From: BOKV01 sp041397525
Lineage (GTDB): Bacteria; Pseudomonadota; Alphaproteobacteria; Rhizobiales; Rhizobiaceae
DNA: 64,000 nt
Reading direction: 5' to 3'
Assembly: GCA_041397525.1 (NCBI GenBank)
Contig: JAWKWL010000006.1
Location: 248,001-312,000, forward strand
Shown here in pieces: positions 17,607-26,221 of this stretch; positions within the stretch are counted from its first letter, which is position 1; every line of letters begins with the position of its first letter. The translations under genes and the position numbers were made by a program. The notes below the pieces were generated by a model. It saw only the letters and a program-made list of their open reading frames with translations, ran no database searches and was not told where the DNA came from.

Positions 17607-18530
17607 TCACGCCACCGCGCCTGCCCCTGCTTCCGCTGAACCACCGGGATGACCGTCGTAACCCAGAAGGATTGGCTCGGGCTTGCGCCTGGTCAGCATG
17701 CCAACGATGCGGGCGATCGTCATTTTGAGGTCCTTGCGGTTGACCACCATGTCAATCATGCCGTGTTCTTCCAGATATTCCGCCGTCTGGAAATTTTCGG
17801 GCAGTTTCTCACGAATGGTCTGTTCGATGACACGACGACCGGCAAAGCCGATCACGGCGCCCGGCTCCGCAATCTGGATATCACCCAGCATGGCATAAGA
17901 GGCCGACACTCCACCTGTTGTCGGGTTGGTCAAGACAACGATATAGGGCGCTCCCGCTTCCTTGAGCATTTCCACGGCTACCGTGGTGCGGGGCAATTGC
18001 ATCAGCGAAAGGATGCCTTCCTGCATGCGCGCACCGCCGGATGCGGCAAACAGTACCAGCGGCGTGGCAGATTTTGCTGCTTCAAGCATTGCCTTCACGA
18101 TGGTTTCACCGGCGGCCATGCCAAGTGAGCCGCCAATGAAGCGCATGTCATGAACGACCGCGACCATTTCGATCCCGTCAACCTTGCCTCGGGCGGCCAA
18201 AACGGAATCATCCATTCCGGTGTTACGCCGATGCTCCTTAAGCTTGTCGGCATAGCGGGTCTTGTCACGAAACTTCAACGGATCCTGGGTAACCGCCGGT
18301 GCCTCGATCATTTCAAATTCGGAGTTGTCAAAGAAATATTCGAGCCGCGCCTGTGCCGAAATGCGCATGTGATAGCCCGAGCCGGGGATTACGCCCATGT
18401 TGGCTTCGAGATCCTTGTGGAACACCATTTCGCCGGTGACAGGACATTTCACCCAAAGATTCTCCGGCATCTGCTTGCGCTGCAGCAGGCTGTTGATCTT
18501 GGGTCGCACAAAGCTGGCTATCCAGTTCAT
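17607..18530 (-). CDS. accD: Acetyl-CoA carboxylase carboxyltransferase subunit beta, zinc ribbon degenerate
   Basis: A 307-residue AccD. With AccA it moves the carboxyl group from biotin to acetyl-CoA, the first step of fatty acid synthesis. The crotonase-fold core is clear: GGSLGMAAGE, ASGGARMQEG, LTNPTTGGVSASYAMLGD and IGFAGRRVIEQT. The N-terminal four-cysteine zinc ribbon of the E. coli protein is mostly lost: Cys29 remains, but the other positions read Thr32, Ile48 and Ser51. Start ATG 18530 (MNWIASFVRP) has AAGGAAG upstream; a longer in-frame start would add a non-conserved 17 residues. The loss of these cysteines is also seen in other alphaproteobacteria. Confidence 0.95.
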   Translation of the reverse strand: MNWIASFVRPKINSLLQRKQMPENLWVKCPVTGEMVFHKDLEANMGVIPGSGYHMRISAQARLEYFFDNSEFEMIEAPAVTQDPLKFRDKTRYADKLKEHRRNTGMDDSVLAARGKVDGIEMVAVVHDMRFIGGSLGMAAGETIVKAMLEAAKSATPLVLFAASGGARMQEGILSLMQLPRTTVAVEMLKEAGAPYIVVLTNPTTGGVSASYAMLGDIQIAEPGAVIGFAGRRVIEQTIREKLPENFQTAEYLEEHGMIDMVVNRKDLKMTIARIVGMLTRRKPEPILLGYDGHPGGSAEAGAGAVA

Positions 18531-18655
18531 TGCGTCAGGCTTCCTTTCGGTATGTTTCGGCCGATGGCCGGGTTCCATCAACCGGTATACATGCAGTGCG
18601 GCGGAATTTCGCCCCGCCTCGCGGATAAATCACGAATTTGGTTACCCTGCGGATG

Positions 18656-19480
18656 TTACCGCGATGAGCGCACGCCGGCAGCGAGTTCGCGTACCAGTTC
18701 CAGCACGCCGGGGACAGTTCGAGCCGTAGCCCGATTGTCACCATCAAGGCTGTCGCCGATCCGCGCAACAATGGCAGAACCGACCACCACGCCATCGGCA
18801 CCGCCGCCTATGGCGCGTGCCTGTTCGGCAGTCTTGACGCCAAAACCAACTGCTACCGGCAGGTCGGTCTTAGCCTTGATATGGGCAACGGACGCCGCAA
18901 CTTCAGCCGGATCAGGCGCCGCTGTGCCGGTAATGCCGGTTATCGACACATAATAGACGAAACCGGAAGTGTTTTGCAGCACTCGACCAAGCCTGCGGGC
19001 ATCGGTTGTCGGTGTGGTCAGGCGGATGAAATTCAAACCTGCTTCCAGAGCCGGAACGCAAAGCTCCGAATCTTCCTCGGGCGGCAGATCAACAATGATC
19101 AATCCATCAACACCGGCAGCCTTTGCGTCCGCGAGGAAGCGTTCATTGCCGTAGATGTAGATCGGATTGTAATAGCCCATCAGGATGACCGGTGTGTCCG
19201 CGTTACCCTCCCGGAATTCCCGCACCAATTGCAGGGTGCGAACCATGTTCTGACCCGCCTCAAGCGCGCGACGCCCAGCCAGCTGGATTGCGGGACCATC
19301 GGCCATCGGATCGGAAAACGGCATGCCAAGCTCGATGAGGTCGGCGCCTGCACCCGGCAGGCCACGAACGATTTCCAGCGACGTGTCATAATCGGGATCA
19401 CCTGCCGTGACATAGGTGACAAGTGCCGGTCGGCCTTCTGCCTTCAGGGCAGCGAAGCGGGTATCAATGCGAGTGGTCAT
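18656..19480 (-). CDS. trpA: Tryptophan synthase alpha subunit
   Basis: A 274-residue TIM-barrel enzyme that cleaves indole-3-glycerol phosphate to indole and glyceraldehyde-3-phosphate and channels indole to TrpB. The catalytic residues are in place: Glu50 in LIELGMPFSDP and Asp61 in MADG. The phosphate-binding GFGVKT and GADGVVVGSAIV segments follow. ATG 19480 was chosen, 16 bases after the trpB stop; ATG 19507 in frame would overlap trpB. Third gene of trpF-trpB-trpA. Confidence 0.97.
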   Translation of the reverse strand: MTTRIDTRFAALKAEGRPALVTYVTAGDPDYDTSLEIVRGLPGAGADLIELGMPFSDPMADGPAIQLAGRRALEAGQNMVRTLQLVREFREGNADTPVILMGYYNPIYIYGNERFLADAKAAGVDGLIIVDLPPEEDSELCVPALEAGLNFIRLTTPTTDARRLGRVLQNTSGFVYYVSITGITGTAAPDPAEVAASVAHIKAKTDLPVAVGFGVKTAEQARAIGGGADGVVVGSAIVARIGDSLDGDNRATARTVPGVLELVRELAAGVRSSR

Positions 19481-19496
19481 TGAGGCGATCCAAAAT

Positions 19497-20717
19497 TCAG
19501 AGTTCAAAGCCGAGATGTTTGCTTACGGTGAAGACATCCTTGTCACCACGACCGCACAGATTCATCACGATGATCTGGTCCTTGCGCATTTTCGGCGCAC
19601 GCTTGATGACTTCAGCGAGTGCATGCGAGGGCTCTAGCGCGGGGATGATACCCTCGAGCTTGCACAGCAACTGGAACGCTTCAAGCGCTTCATTGTCCAT
19701 GATGGGAATATATTCAACCCGCCCGGTTTCCTTCAGCCAGGAATGCTCGGGGCCGATACCAGGATAATCAAGACCAGCGGAAATCGAATGCCCTTCCTTG
19801 ATCTGGCCATCGCCGTCCTGGAGCAGGAATGTGCGGTTGCCATGCAGGACCCCGGGAGAACCAGCCGTGATCGAAGCACAATGTTCGTCACCATCGAGGC
19901 CATGGCCACCAGCCTCAACCCCGACGATCCGGATTTCCTTGTCATCAAGGAAGGGGTGGAACAGGCCTATCGCGTTTGACCCGCCACCAACAGCTGCGAC
20001 AAGCATGTCCGGCAAGCGGCCTTCGGCTTCCAGCATCTGGCCGCGCAGTTCCTTGCCGATCACTGACTGGAAATCACGCACCAGCTCTGGATAGGGGTGC
20101 GGACCTGCCGCTGTGCCGATAATGTAATAGGTGTCCCGGACATTGGTGACCCAGTCGCGCAATGCCTCGTTCATGGCATCCTTCAGCGTTCCCGCACCAG
20201 AGGTCACCGGCACAACTTCTGCGCCAAGAAGTTTCATGCGGAAGACATTCGGCGACTGCCGTTCGACATCAGTCTTGCCCATGTAGACAACGCAGGGATA
20301 GCCGAACCGCGCAGACACGGTTGCAGAGGCCACGCCGTGCTGGCCAGCGCCGGTTTCAGCAATGATCCGGGTCTTGCCCATGCGTCGCGCAAGAAGGATC
20401 TGGCCGAGGCAATTGTTGATCTTGTGACTGCCGGTATGGTTCAGCTCGTCGCGCTTGAAGTAGATTTTTGCTCCGCCCAGATACTGCGTCAGCCGCTCGG
20501 CAAAATAGAGTGGTGACGGTCGACCGGTATAGTGCTTGTTGAGATGCTCCAACTCGGCAGAAAAGGCAGGATCCCTCTTGGCATCACGATAGGCTTCCTC
20601 CAGCTCGAGGATGAGTGGCATCAGCGTCTCCGCCACATACCGCCCGCCGAAAATGCCGAAATGGCCACTTTCATCGGGACCTGTGCGGAATGAATTGGGT
20701 TCCACTGGCTTTGTCAC
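19497..20717 (-). CDS. trpB: Tryptophan synthase beta subunit
   Basis: A 406-residue PLP enzyme that condenses indole with serine to tryptophan. The PLP lysine is Lys99 in HTGSHKINN, and GGGSNAIG binds the cofactor phosphate. It starts with GTG, which overlaps the trpF stop by 4 bases (GTGA), so trpF and trpB are translationally coupled. Full length for the family. Confidence 0.98.
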   Translation of the reverse strand: MTKPVEPNSFRTGPDESGHFGIFGGRYVAETLMPLILELEEAYRDAKRDPAFSAELEHLNKHYTGRPSPLYFAERLTQYLGGAKIYFKRDELNHTGSHKINNCLGQILLARRMGKTRIIAETGAGQHGVASATVSARFGYPCVVYMGKTDVERQSPNVFRMKLLGAEVVPVTSGAGTLKDAMNEALRDWVTNVRDTYYIIGTAAGPHPYPELVRDFQSVIGKELRGQMLEAEGRLPDMLVAAVGGGSNAIGLFHPFLDDKEIRIVGVEAGGHGLDGDEHCASITAGSPGVLHGNRTFLLQDGDGQIKEGHSISAGLDYPGIGPEHSWLKETGRVEYIPIMDNEALEAFQLLCKLEGIIPALEPSHALAEVIKRAPKMRKDQIIVMNLCGRGDKDVFTVSKHLGFEL

Positions 20718-21433
20718 GCTTTGCCTGCTCCTGTCTTGCGATCCTGGCCGGATTGGTGTCCAGCCTGGATTTCGTCTTCCTTGTAGCTGCCAATTGCATC
20801 CATTTTTCGTGCTTGCGCAAGCAAACTGCGAATGAGTGCGGGGGCTTTTTTGCCCGGTGCGGTCTCAACGCCGGAGGAAACATCAATCCCCGGTGGCCTG
20901 ACCGTTGATATTGCCTGATCGAGATTGGCAGGGTTAATGCCTCCCGAAAGCATGTATGGCAGGCTTGGGTCAAGTCCATGCATCAGCGACCAATCGAACG
21001 AAACCCCGTTTCCACCCGGCAAATCCGAGCCTTTGGGCGGTTTTGCATCAAAAAGAAAGCAATCAGCGTGCCCAAGATAGGGCTTGATCGCGTCGAGGTC
21101 CGTTGCTTCGCGAACCGAAAGAGCCTTGATTACCGGGAGACCGAAACGCGCCTTCAACCCAGCCAGTCGCTGCGGCGTTTCGCTGCCGTGCAATTGCAGC
21201 ATGTCCGGCTGCATCACCGCCACGATTTCGTCCAGCCTGTCGTCACTTTCATCCACCGTGACAGCAACGGTCACGATCCTGCCCCTGACACGGTTGGCGA
21301 GGCTGGCTGCATCATTGGGTGCGATGTTGCGCGGACTTTTGGCAAAAAAGATGAAGCCGGCATGGCTTGCACCGCCCTCAACGACCGCGTCGAGGGCTTC
21401 CACCGTGGATAGTCCGCAAATCTTGATGTCCAT
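20714..21433 (-). CDS. trpF: Phosphoribosylanthranilate isomerase
   Basis: A 239-residue TIM-barrel enzyme for the Amadori rearrangement of phosphoribosylanthranilate in tryptophan synthesis. The N-terminal KICGL carries the catalytic Cys6; the distal catalytic Asp falls in the DESDDRLDEIV region, and LSGGINPANL and DVSSGVE bind the phosphate. First gene of the trpFBA run. About 15 charged residues at the C-terminus extend past the conserved end and overlap trpB's GTG. Confidence 0.96.
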   Translation of the reverse strand: MDIKICGLSTVEALDAVVEGGASHAGFIFFAKSPRNIAPNDAASLANRVRGRIVTVAVTVDESDDRLDEIVAVMQPDMLQLHGSETPQRLAGLKARFGLPVIKALSVREATDLDAIKPYLGHADCFLFDAKPPKGSDLPGGNGVSFDWSLMHGLDPSLPYMLSGGINPANLDQAISTVRPPGIDVSSGVETAPGKKAPALIRSLLAQARKMDAIGSYKEDEIQAGHQSGQDRKTGAGKA

Positions 21434-21546
21434 GGCTGCTCGGGTATCCGCATCATGCGAGGGCTCGCGCCCCTGGGAATTGTTCGATCTCAGGTGCCAG
21501 AATTACCGGCACGAGTCCATATGCGGCAACTATGGGTCTGAGATCA

Positions 21547-22578
21547 TCAGATAACGCGAAACCAGCGAAAGGCCAGTGCCAGCGCAACGGCAATGGCCAG
21601 CATGGCCGCAGAAATGACCAGGAATGCATGGGGGTCGTGCAGCCCTGGAATGCCACCGACATTCATGCCGAGCATGCCCGCGAGCAGCGACAGGGGCAGG
21701 AAAATCGCGGCAACAACTGACAGGATCACCATTTGCCGGTTCATCCGTTCGGCGCGTGCATCCATGATCTCGTCATGCACCACAGAGGCGCGCTCACGTA
21801 CCATTTCGAGCTCCTCGTTCATGCGCATGATGCGGTCCGAGGCCTCGCGAAGCCGGCTGCGGTCACGCTCGCGCAACCAGGTCAGGTCCTCGATTTCCAG
21901 CGTGGTGATGGCATCGCGCTGCGGCGACATGAAACGGCGAAGCGCAATGGAACTGCGCCGTAATTCGGCCAGTTCGCGCCGGTGTGGAACCGTGCTGCCG
22001 TTAACGCTGACCAGTTCAAGCGCATCGATGCGTTCGCCAAGTTCGCCAATCACAGGCTCCATGTTGTCGGCAATTCGAAGGGAAAGGCGTGCGATCAACT
22101 CACCTGGTGTTGCCGGGCAGTGCCCCTTGCGAATGGCCGTGACCAGTTCCAAGGTGGCAATCAGTGGCCGGACCCAGATTCCAAGCACAGCAGCAGACGT
22201 CATCCAGAAGCGAACGGAAACCATGTCCTCCGGCTCGGAACCCGGGTTCAGATTGACGCCACGCAGATTGATAAGGACACTGTCATCACCATACACGATG
22301 GTTCGCGGCCGTGTCTCGTCAGCGCTGAGCGTTTCCATGACCAGCGGATCAATGACATTGTCTGCCGCCAGTTGCAGTGCAGGAGCGCTGCCGCGAAGGC
22401 AGTGGAGCCAGACAAAGCCCCGCTGTCTTGCTCGCTTGCCCGACAAGGGTTCGGGCTTTGCGAAAGCAGCGATTGCGTCTGAGACCGGGATCTCTATTCC
22501 CCCGCCCTTGCCGTCAAACCGGAATGCAAAGCCTTCGATCGGTGCGCCAATGGTTTGTGTGGAATTCACACCCTGCAT
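21547..22578 (-). CDS. zntB: CorA/ZntB-family metal ion transporter
   Basis: A 343-residue two-helix channel protein: a large cytoplasmic domain with long charged helices, then two C-terminal membrane helices. The pore signature GMN is at residues 304-306, followed by VGGIPG. ZntB-type proteins carry zinc; CorA types carry magnesium or cobalt; sequence alone does not settle it, though the GMNVGGIPG form is typical of the ZntB branch. ATG 22578 lies 2 bases after the upstream metallopeptidase stop, indicating coupling; a longer in-frame start at 22629 would overlap that gene by 49 bases. Confidence 0.87.
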   Translation of the reverse strand: MQGVNSTQTIGAPIEGFAFRFDGKGGGIEIPVSDAIAAFAKPEPLSGKRARQRGFVWLHCLRGSAPALQLAADNVIDPLVMETLSADETRPRTIVYGDDSVLINLRGVNLNPGSEPEDMVSVRFWMTSAAVLGIWVRPLIATLELVTAIRKGHCPATPGELIARLSLRIADNMEPVIGELGERIDALELVSVNGSTVPHRRELAELRRSSIALRRFMSPQRDAITTLEIEDLTWLRERDRSRLREASDRIMRMNEELEMVRERASVVHDEIMDARAERMNRQMVILSVVAAIFLPLSLLAGMLGMNVGGIPGLHDPHAFLVISAAMLAIAVALALAFRWFRVI

Positions 22579-22580
22579 GG

Positions 22581-23363
22581 TCAGTCCAGCCTGATTGAAT
22601 GCAGACGCGCTCCATTGCGCCGCAGCCATGATTTGTGGCGTTCCATGTTCGGGCAGATGGCACGCACATGATCCCAGAATGCCTGGCTGTGGTTCATCTC
22701 CCGCAGATGCGCAACTTCATGCGCCGCGAGGTAGTCCAGAACCTCAGGGGGTGCCATGATGATGCGCCATGAAAAGGACAACGTCCTCGTTGTCGAGCAT
22801 GAACCCCAGCGGCTTGTCGTGTCGGTGATGCGGACGGACTTTGCCCGTACACCCAGTGCGCGGCTGTGCCGGTCAACGGCAAGGTTGAGCTGCTCGCGTG
22901 CCTGGGTCTTGAGAAAAGTTGCCAGTTTTCCCGTGACCCGTGACGGTTCACCTGGAACCAGAAGGGCGGGCTCGCCTGCGACCTCCCTTGCCTCAACGAC
23001 ACCGCGCAACCGGTCAAGGTGAATGATGCGATGATCAAGCCCGAGATAGGGAATCACCGCGCCGCTGTCTGCCTCCACCGGTTCAGGGATGCGGGCAATC
23101 CGGCTGGCGATCCAGTTCTGGTTACGGGCGATGAACTGGTCGACCTGGCTTTCGCTGACATGCGGGGGGATGGTAACCTTCAATGCCCTGCCGCCTGGCA
23201 CGATACGAAGCGTCAACCTGCGCGCACGCGGGCTTTCCACGACGCTCACAGGCAATGCAGCACCATCGGCAATGACTTCGCGAAGGCGGCGTTTTGCCGG
23301 TGGTTTGGCTGGAAATAGACGCATTGGACCTGACTTTGGCGGTTTCGACAGAGCGTCCAGCAT
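22581..23363 (-). CDS. YgjP-like zinc metallopeptidase (DUF45/M48 family)
   Basis: A 260-residue protein of the YgjP family. The zinc motif HEVAHL is at residues 215-220 with RWGSCS at 185-190, both diagnostic. The family is predicted to be a minimal metalloprotease related to SprT and WLM domains; substrates are not established. No signal peptide, so cytoplasmic. The start is uncertain: ATG 23363 or ATG 23324, the latter with AGG a few bases upstream. It is directly coupled to the zntB-like gene downstream. Confidence 0.87.
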   Translation of the reverse strand: MLDALSKPPKSGPMRLFPAKPPAKRRLREVIADGAALPVSVVESPRARRLTLRIVPGGRALKVTIPPHVSESQVDQFIARNQNWIASRIARIPEPVEADSGAVIPYLGLDHRIIHLDRLRGVVEAREVAGEPALLVPGEPSRVTGKLATFLKTQAREQLNLAVDRHSRALGVRAKSVRITDTTSRWGSCSTTRTLSFSWRIIMAPPEVLDYLAAHEVAHLREMNHSQAFWDHVRAICPNMERHKSWLRRNGARLHSIRLD

Positions 23364-23389
23364 ATCCGATTCGGCTGAAAGCAGGATGC

Positions 23390-23412
23390 AAAACGGGGCC
23401 CGTGGGCCCCGT
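23390..23412 (-). terminator. Terminator after the DUF2852 gene
   Basis: ACGGGGCCC (23393-23401) and GGGCCCCGT (23404-23412) are perfectly complementary; read on the minus strand the hairpin is followed by TTTTG. It lies about 22 bases after the stop of the upstream minus-strand gene. The T-tract is short, so efficiency is uncertain. Confidence 0.6.
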
Positions 23413-23434
23413 ATGTTGCCTGTAGTGCCTGTAC

Positions 23435-23920
23435 TCAGACGTCGGGCACGCTGCGGCGCCCCTTGGAACCGGTCGAACCTTCGTCTGGCTCTGACGATGC
23501 CTTCCTGGCGTCATGTGCCTTTCTGAATGCTTCGAATTCCTCGGAATCACGCGCACGGCGCAATTCACGCAGATATTCGTCAAATTCAGCGCGCATTTCA
23601 TCAAGCTTGCGGCGCTCTTCTTCCAGTCGTTCCAGTTCACCCTCACGCCAATCGTCAAAGGCTACATTGCCGGTACGGGCGCTGTAGCCGTGACGTCCAT
23701 GGCGCTTGTGGCCGCAGCCGCGACCCCATGAGCCGGAAAAGGACTGGCCGGCACGATCCGTGGCGCGGTTGACATTCGACTTGAACTCGTCAAGCCGGTC
23801 ACCCCACAGGATATAGGCCAGCATGGCAAGGCCAAGCGGCCAGAACACCATGAAGCCGATAATCATCATCGCGATGGTTACCGGCGTCCACGCCGGACGG
23901 ACAAATGCGGTGTGTGTCAT
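23435..23920 (-). CDS. DUF2852 family membrane protein
   Basis: A 161-residue protein with one or two hydrophobic segments near the N-terminus (about residues 10-38, WTPVTIAMMIIGFMVFWPLG onward), a Gly/His-rich linker, and a strongly charged C-terminal helix (about 90-140) that should form a coiled coil, rich in Glu, Arg and Leu. DUF2852 is an alphaproteobacterial family of unknown function. ATG 23920 has AGAAGGGG 10 bases upstream. Single-gene unit with a terminator-like hairpin after it. Confidence 0.82.
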   Translation of the reverse strand: MTHTAFVRPAWTPVTIAMMIIGFMVFWPLGLAMLAYILWGDRLDEFKSNVNRATDRAGQSFSGSWGRGCGHKRHGRHGYSARTGNVAFDDWREGELERLEEERRKLDEMRAEFDEYLRELRRARDSEEFEAFRKAHDARKASSEPDEGSTGSKGRRSVPDV

Positions 23921-24031
23921 GTAATGATCACCCCTTCTCAAAGTGAAGGCGGGATTGCCTTCCCATCCTGAGTTGGGGATTGCGAAGAGGTGAATCAAGT
24001 TACGTGACGTTAATATGCGGGCAAGCGCCTC

Positions 24032-25300
24032 TCAACCGGCTTTTGCGGCTTTCCGCTTGCCACCAACAGCGGCACGGTCATTGGAAAGCATGAAGTCACG
24101 AATGCGTGGCGAAATTTCCGCACGGAATCGAGAGCCATTGAAGACGCCATAATGGCCAACCCTGGGCTGCATGTAATGCACACGCTTTTCTTCCGGCAGA
24201 TTGCAGCAGAGCTTGTGCGCAGCCCTGGTCTGTCCAAGGCCTGAAATATCGTCATTCTCGCCTTCAACGGTCATCAATGCCGTGGTGGTGATGGCTGAGC
24301 AGTCGACACGGGTACCGCGATGCATCAACTCACCCTTGGGCAGTGCATGTCGAACGAAGACCGCATCCACTGTCTGAAGGTAAAAGGCTGCATCGAGGTC
24401 CATGACCGCCAGATATTCATCGTAGAATTCTCGGTGCTTCTCGGCCGAATCGCCATCATCGCGCACCAGATGTGCAAAGAATTCCTGATGAGCCACAATA
24501 TGCCGGTCCAGGTTCATCGACATGAAACCTGAAAGCTGGAGAAAGCCCGGATAAACATCCCGCATGAAGCCGGGATGGGGAAACGGCACATTCATGATCA
24601 CATTGTCGCGGAACCAGTCGATCCCCTTGTCCTCGGCCAGCTTGTTGACCGCAGTCGGGTTTTCCCGTGTATCGATGGGTCCGCCCATCAGTGTCATCGA
24701 GGCAGGCGCATGCTGGTCTTTCCTTGCTTCCATCAGCGCGACAGCGGCAAGCACCGGAACGGATGGCTGGCATACAGCCATGACATGGGTGTTGGAGCCG
24801 AGGAAATGCAGCATCGACATCACGTAGTCGATATAGTCATCAAGATCGAAGCTGCCATCGGTCGTGGGAACCATGCGCGCGTCGATCCAGTCGGTAATGT
24901 AGACGTCACCATGCTGGACCATTTCTTCCACCGTGCCGCGCAGCAGTGTTGCGTAATGACCGGACATCGGAGCAACAATCAGTATCCTTGGGCCGGGGTT
25001 CTTGCCCTCAGGCAGGATGCGCTGGAAATGAATGAGATTGCAGAAGGGACGCTTCCAGACAACCTTCTCGATAACGGGAACGCTCGATCCGTTGACCCTG
25101 GTTTCGGAAATGCCGAATTCCGGCTTGCCGTAGCGTCTGGTTGCGCGCTCGAACAATTCTGCCGAAGCGGCTATCTGCTTGCCAAAGCTTGTATGCGACG
25201 CAGGATTGACCGGATTTGAATAGAACAGGCGTGTCGCATCCGCCGCAGCGCGCCAAGGACCAAGCGCTGCATGGGACATTTCATAGAGCATGTAATACAT
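24032..25300 (-). CDS. phaZ: Intracellular polyhydroxyalkanoate depolymerase
   Basis: A 422-residue alpha/beta-hydrolase that mobilises stored polyhydroxybutyrate. The nucleophile is a cysteine, not serine: Cys177 in MAVCQPSVPVL, as in the Ralstonia PhaZ1 type. Family motifs include APMSGHYATLLRGTVE, and near the C-terminus GENDDISG and GHYGVFNGSRF, which supply the likely Asp and His of the triad. No signal peptide, as expected for the intracellular type. A palindrome and a promoter-like pair lie 45-90 bases upstream. Confidence 0.95.
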   Translation of the reverse strand: MYYMLYEMSHAALGPWRAAADATRLFYSNPVNPASHTSFGKQIAASAELFERATRRYGKPEFGISETRVNGSSVPVIEKVVWKRPFCNLIHFQRILPEGKNPGPRILIVAPMSGHYATLLRGTVEEMVQHGDVYITDWIDARMVPTTDGSFDLDDYIDYVMSMLHFLGSNTHVMAVCQPSVPVLAAVALMEARKDQHAPASMTLMGGPIDTRENPTAVNKLAEDKGIDWFRDNVIMNVPFPHPGFMRDVYPGFLQLSGFMSMNLDRHIVAHQEFFAHLVRDDGDSAEKHREFYDEYLAVMDLDAAFYLQTVDAVFVRHALPKGELMHRGTRVDCSAITTTALMTVEGENDDISGLGQTRAAHKLCCNLPEEKRVHYMQPRVGHYGVFNGSRFRAEISPRIRDFMLSNDRAAVGGKRKAAKAG

Positions 25301-25317
25301 TCTTGCCCGCTTTCATC

Positions 25318-25351
25318 GGCTGTGCGGAATGTTCTCCGCATTCATTCAGCC
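25318..25351 (-). promoter_or_regulatory. Hairpin in the phaZ leader
   Basis: GGCTG and CAGCC form the outer arms and TGCGGA and TCCGCA (25323-25340) the inner stem, directly in front of the phaZ start at 25300. It lies downstream of the candidate promoter and so would be in the mRNA leader. Function unknown. Confidence 0.35.
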
Positions 25352-25382
25352 AGTATTTTGCACTGCAACCAATTGTGCAAGT
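25346..25382 (-). promoter_or_regulatory. Candidate phaZ promoter with TTGCAGTGCAA palindrome
   Basis: On the minus strand TTGCAC is followed after 17 bases by AATACT, a plausible sigma-70 pair. The 11-base palindrome TTGCA-G-TGCAA (25358-25368) fills the spacer, where a bound repressor would block polymerase. The identical palindrome lies before the EIIA-Man gene at 1226-1236. The motif core resembles the TGC-rich sites reported for PhaR; this is inference. Confidence 0.48.
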
Positions 25383-25479
25383 GCGAAATGAGTCTAAGGC
25401 AAATTCAGTTTTTGCCAAAACAGGCGCAATTGACGTGATTGGCAGATAAAAGTGCGATCAGTCCATGGCTCGAAAACGT

Positions 25480-26190
25480 TCAGCCAATCGCGGAAACCAT
25501 CTCATCGACTATCCGCGTTGCGGCATCGCGCGGATCGGCAGCTGCCGTAACCGGACGGCCAACAACGAGATGCGATGCCCCGGCGGCAATTGCCTGGGCA
25601 GGCGTGGCAACCCGCTTCTGGTCGCCGTGGTCAGACCCCGAAGGTCGCACGCCAGGCGTGACAAGCGCCATTTCCGTTCCAAGGATCATGCGCATCGCCG
25701 CAGCCTCGTGCGGTGAGCATACAATGCCACCCATTCCCGCTTCACGGGCCTGCCGGGCGCGCTTGCCCACAAGGTTTGTAACGCTTCCGGAATAACCGGC
25801 TTCAACGATGTCCGCATCATCCATCGAAGTCAGTACGGTTACCCCCAGCAGGCACAGATTGCTGCCCCTGGCGGCAGTGACAGCAGCGCGCATCGCCTTT
25901 GGATAGGCATGCAGTGTCAGCATGTCGACACCAAGTTTCACCGCACTTTCGACGGCACTTGCCACCGTGTTGTCGATGTCGAGCAGTTTCATGTCGAGGA
26001 AAACACTGTAGCCTTCCGCCTTGAGGCCACGCGCAAGGTCAATGCCGCCGGCCAGTGCCAGCTGGTAACCGATCTTGTAATTCGTGGCAGCACCGGAAAT
26101 CCGCCTCACCATGGTGCGGGCTTCGTCGACGTCCGGCAAGTCCAGCGCCACGATCAGGCGATCACGAAAAACATCTTCCTTGATGGCCAT
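25480..26190 (-). CDS. pyrF: Orotidine 5'-phosphate decarboxylase
   Basis: A 236-residue TIM-barrel enzyme that converts OMP to UMP, the last step of de novo pyrimidine synthesis. The catalytic array DxKxxD is Asp66-Lys68-Asp71 in FLDMKLLDID, and the N-terminal VALDLPD and C-terminal VVGRPVT phosphate-binding segments are present. The start ATG 26190 is 31 bases after the FMN reductase stop, so these two may be co-transcribed. Confidence 0.97.
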   Translation of the reverse strand: MAIKEDVFRDRLIVALDLPDVDEARTMVRRISGAATNYKIGYQLALAGGIDLARGLKAEGYSVFLDMKLLDIDNTVASAVESAVKLGVDMLTLHAYPKAMRAAVTAARGSNLCLLGVTVLTSMDDADIVEAGYSGSVTNLVGKRARQAREAGMGGIVCSPHEAAAMRMILGTEMALVTPGVRPSGSDHGDQKRVATPAQAIAAGASHLVVGRPVTAAADPRDAATRIVDEMVSAIG

Positions 26191-26221
26191 TTCCAGCTCC
26201 CGTTCGAATCAGTTACGCGGA

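Noticed and set aside
18150..18953. 267-codon ORF antisense to accD and trpA
   Set aside because: Both sense genes are certain; no homology features on the plus strand.
21434..21546. trp leader or attenuator before trpF
   Set aside because: Only a 5-bp GTGCC/GGCAC dyad; no leader peptide with Trp codons and no T-tract.
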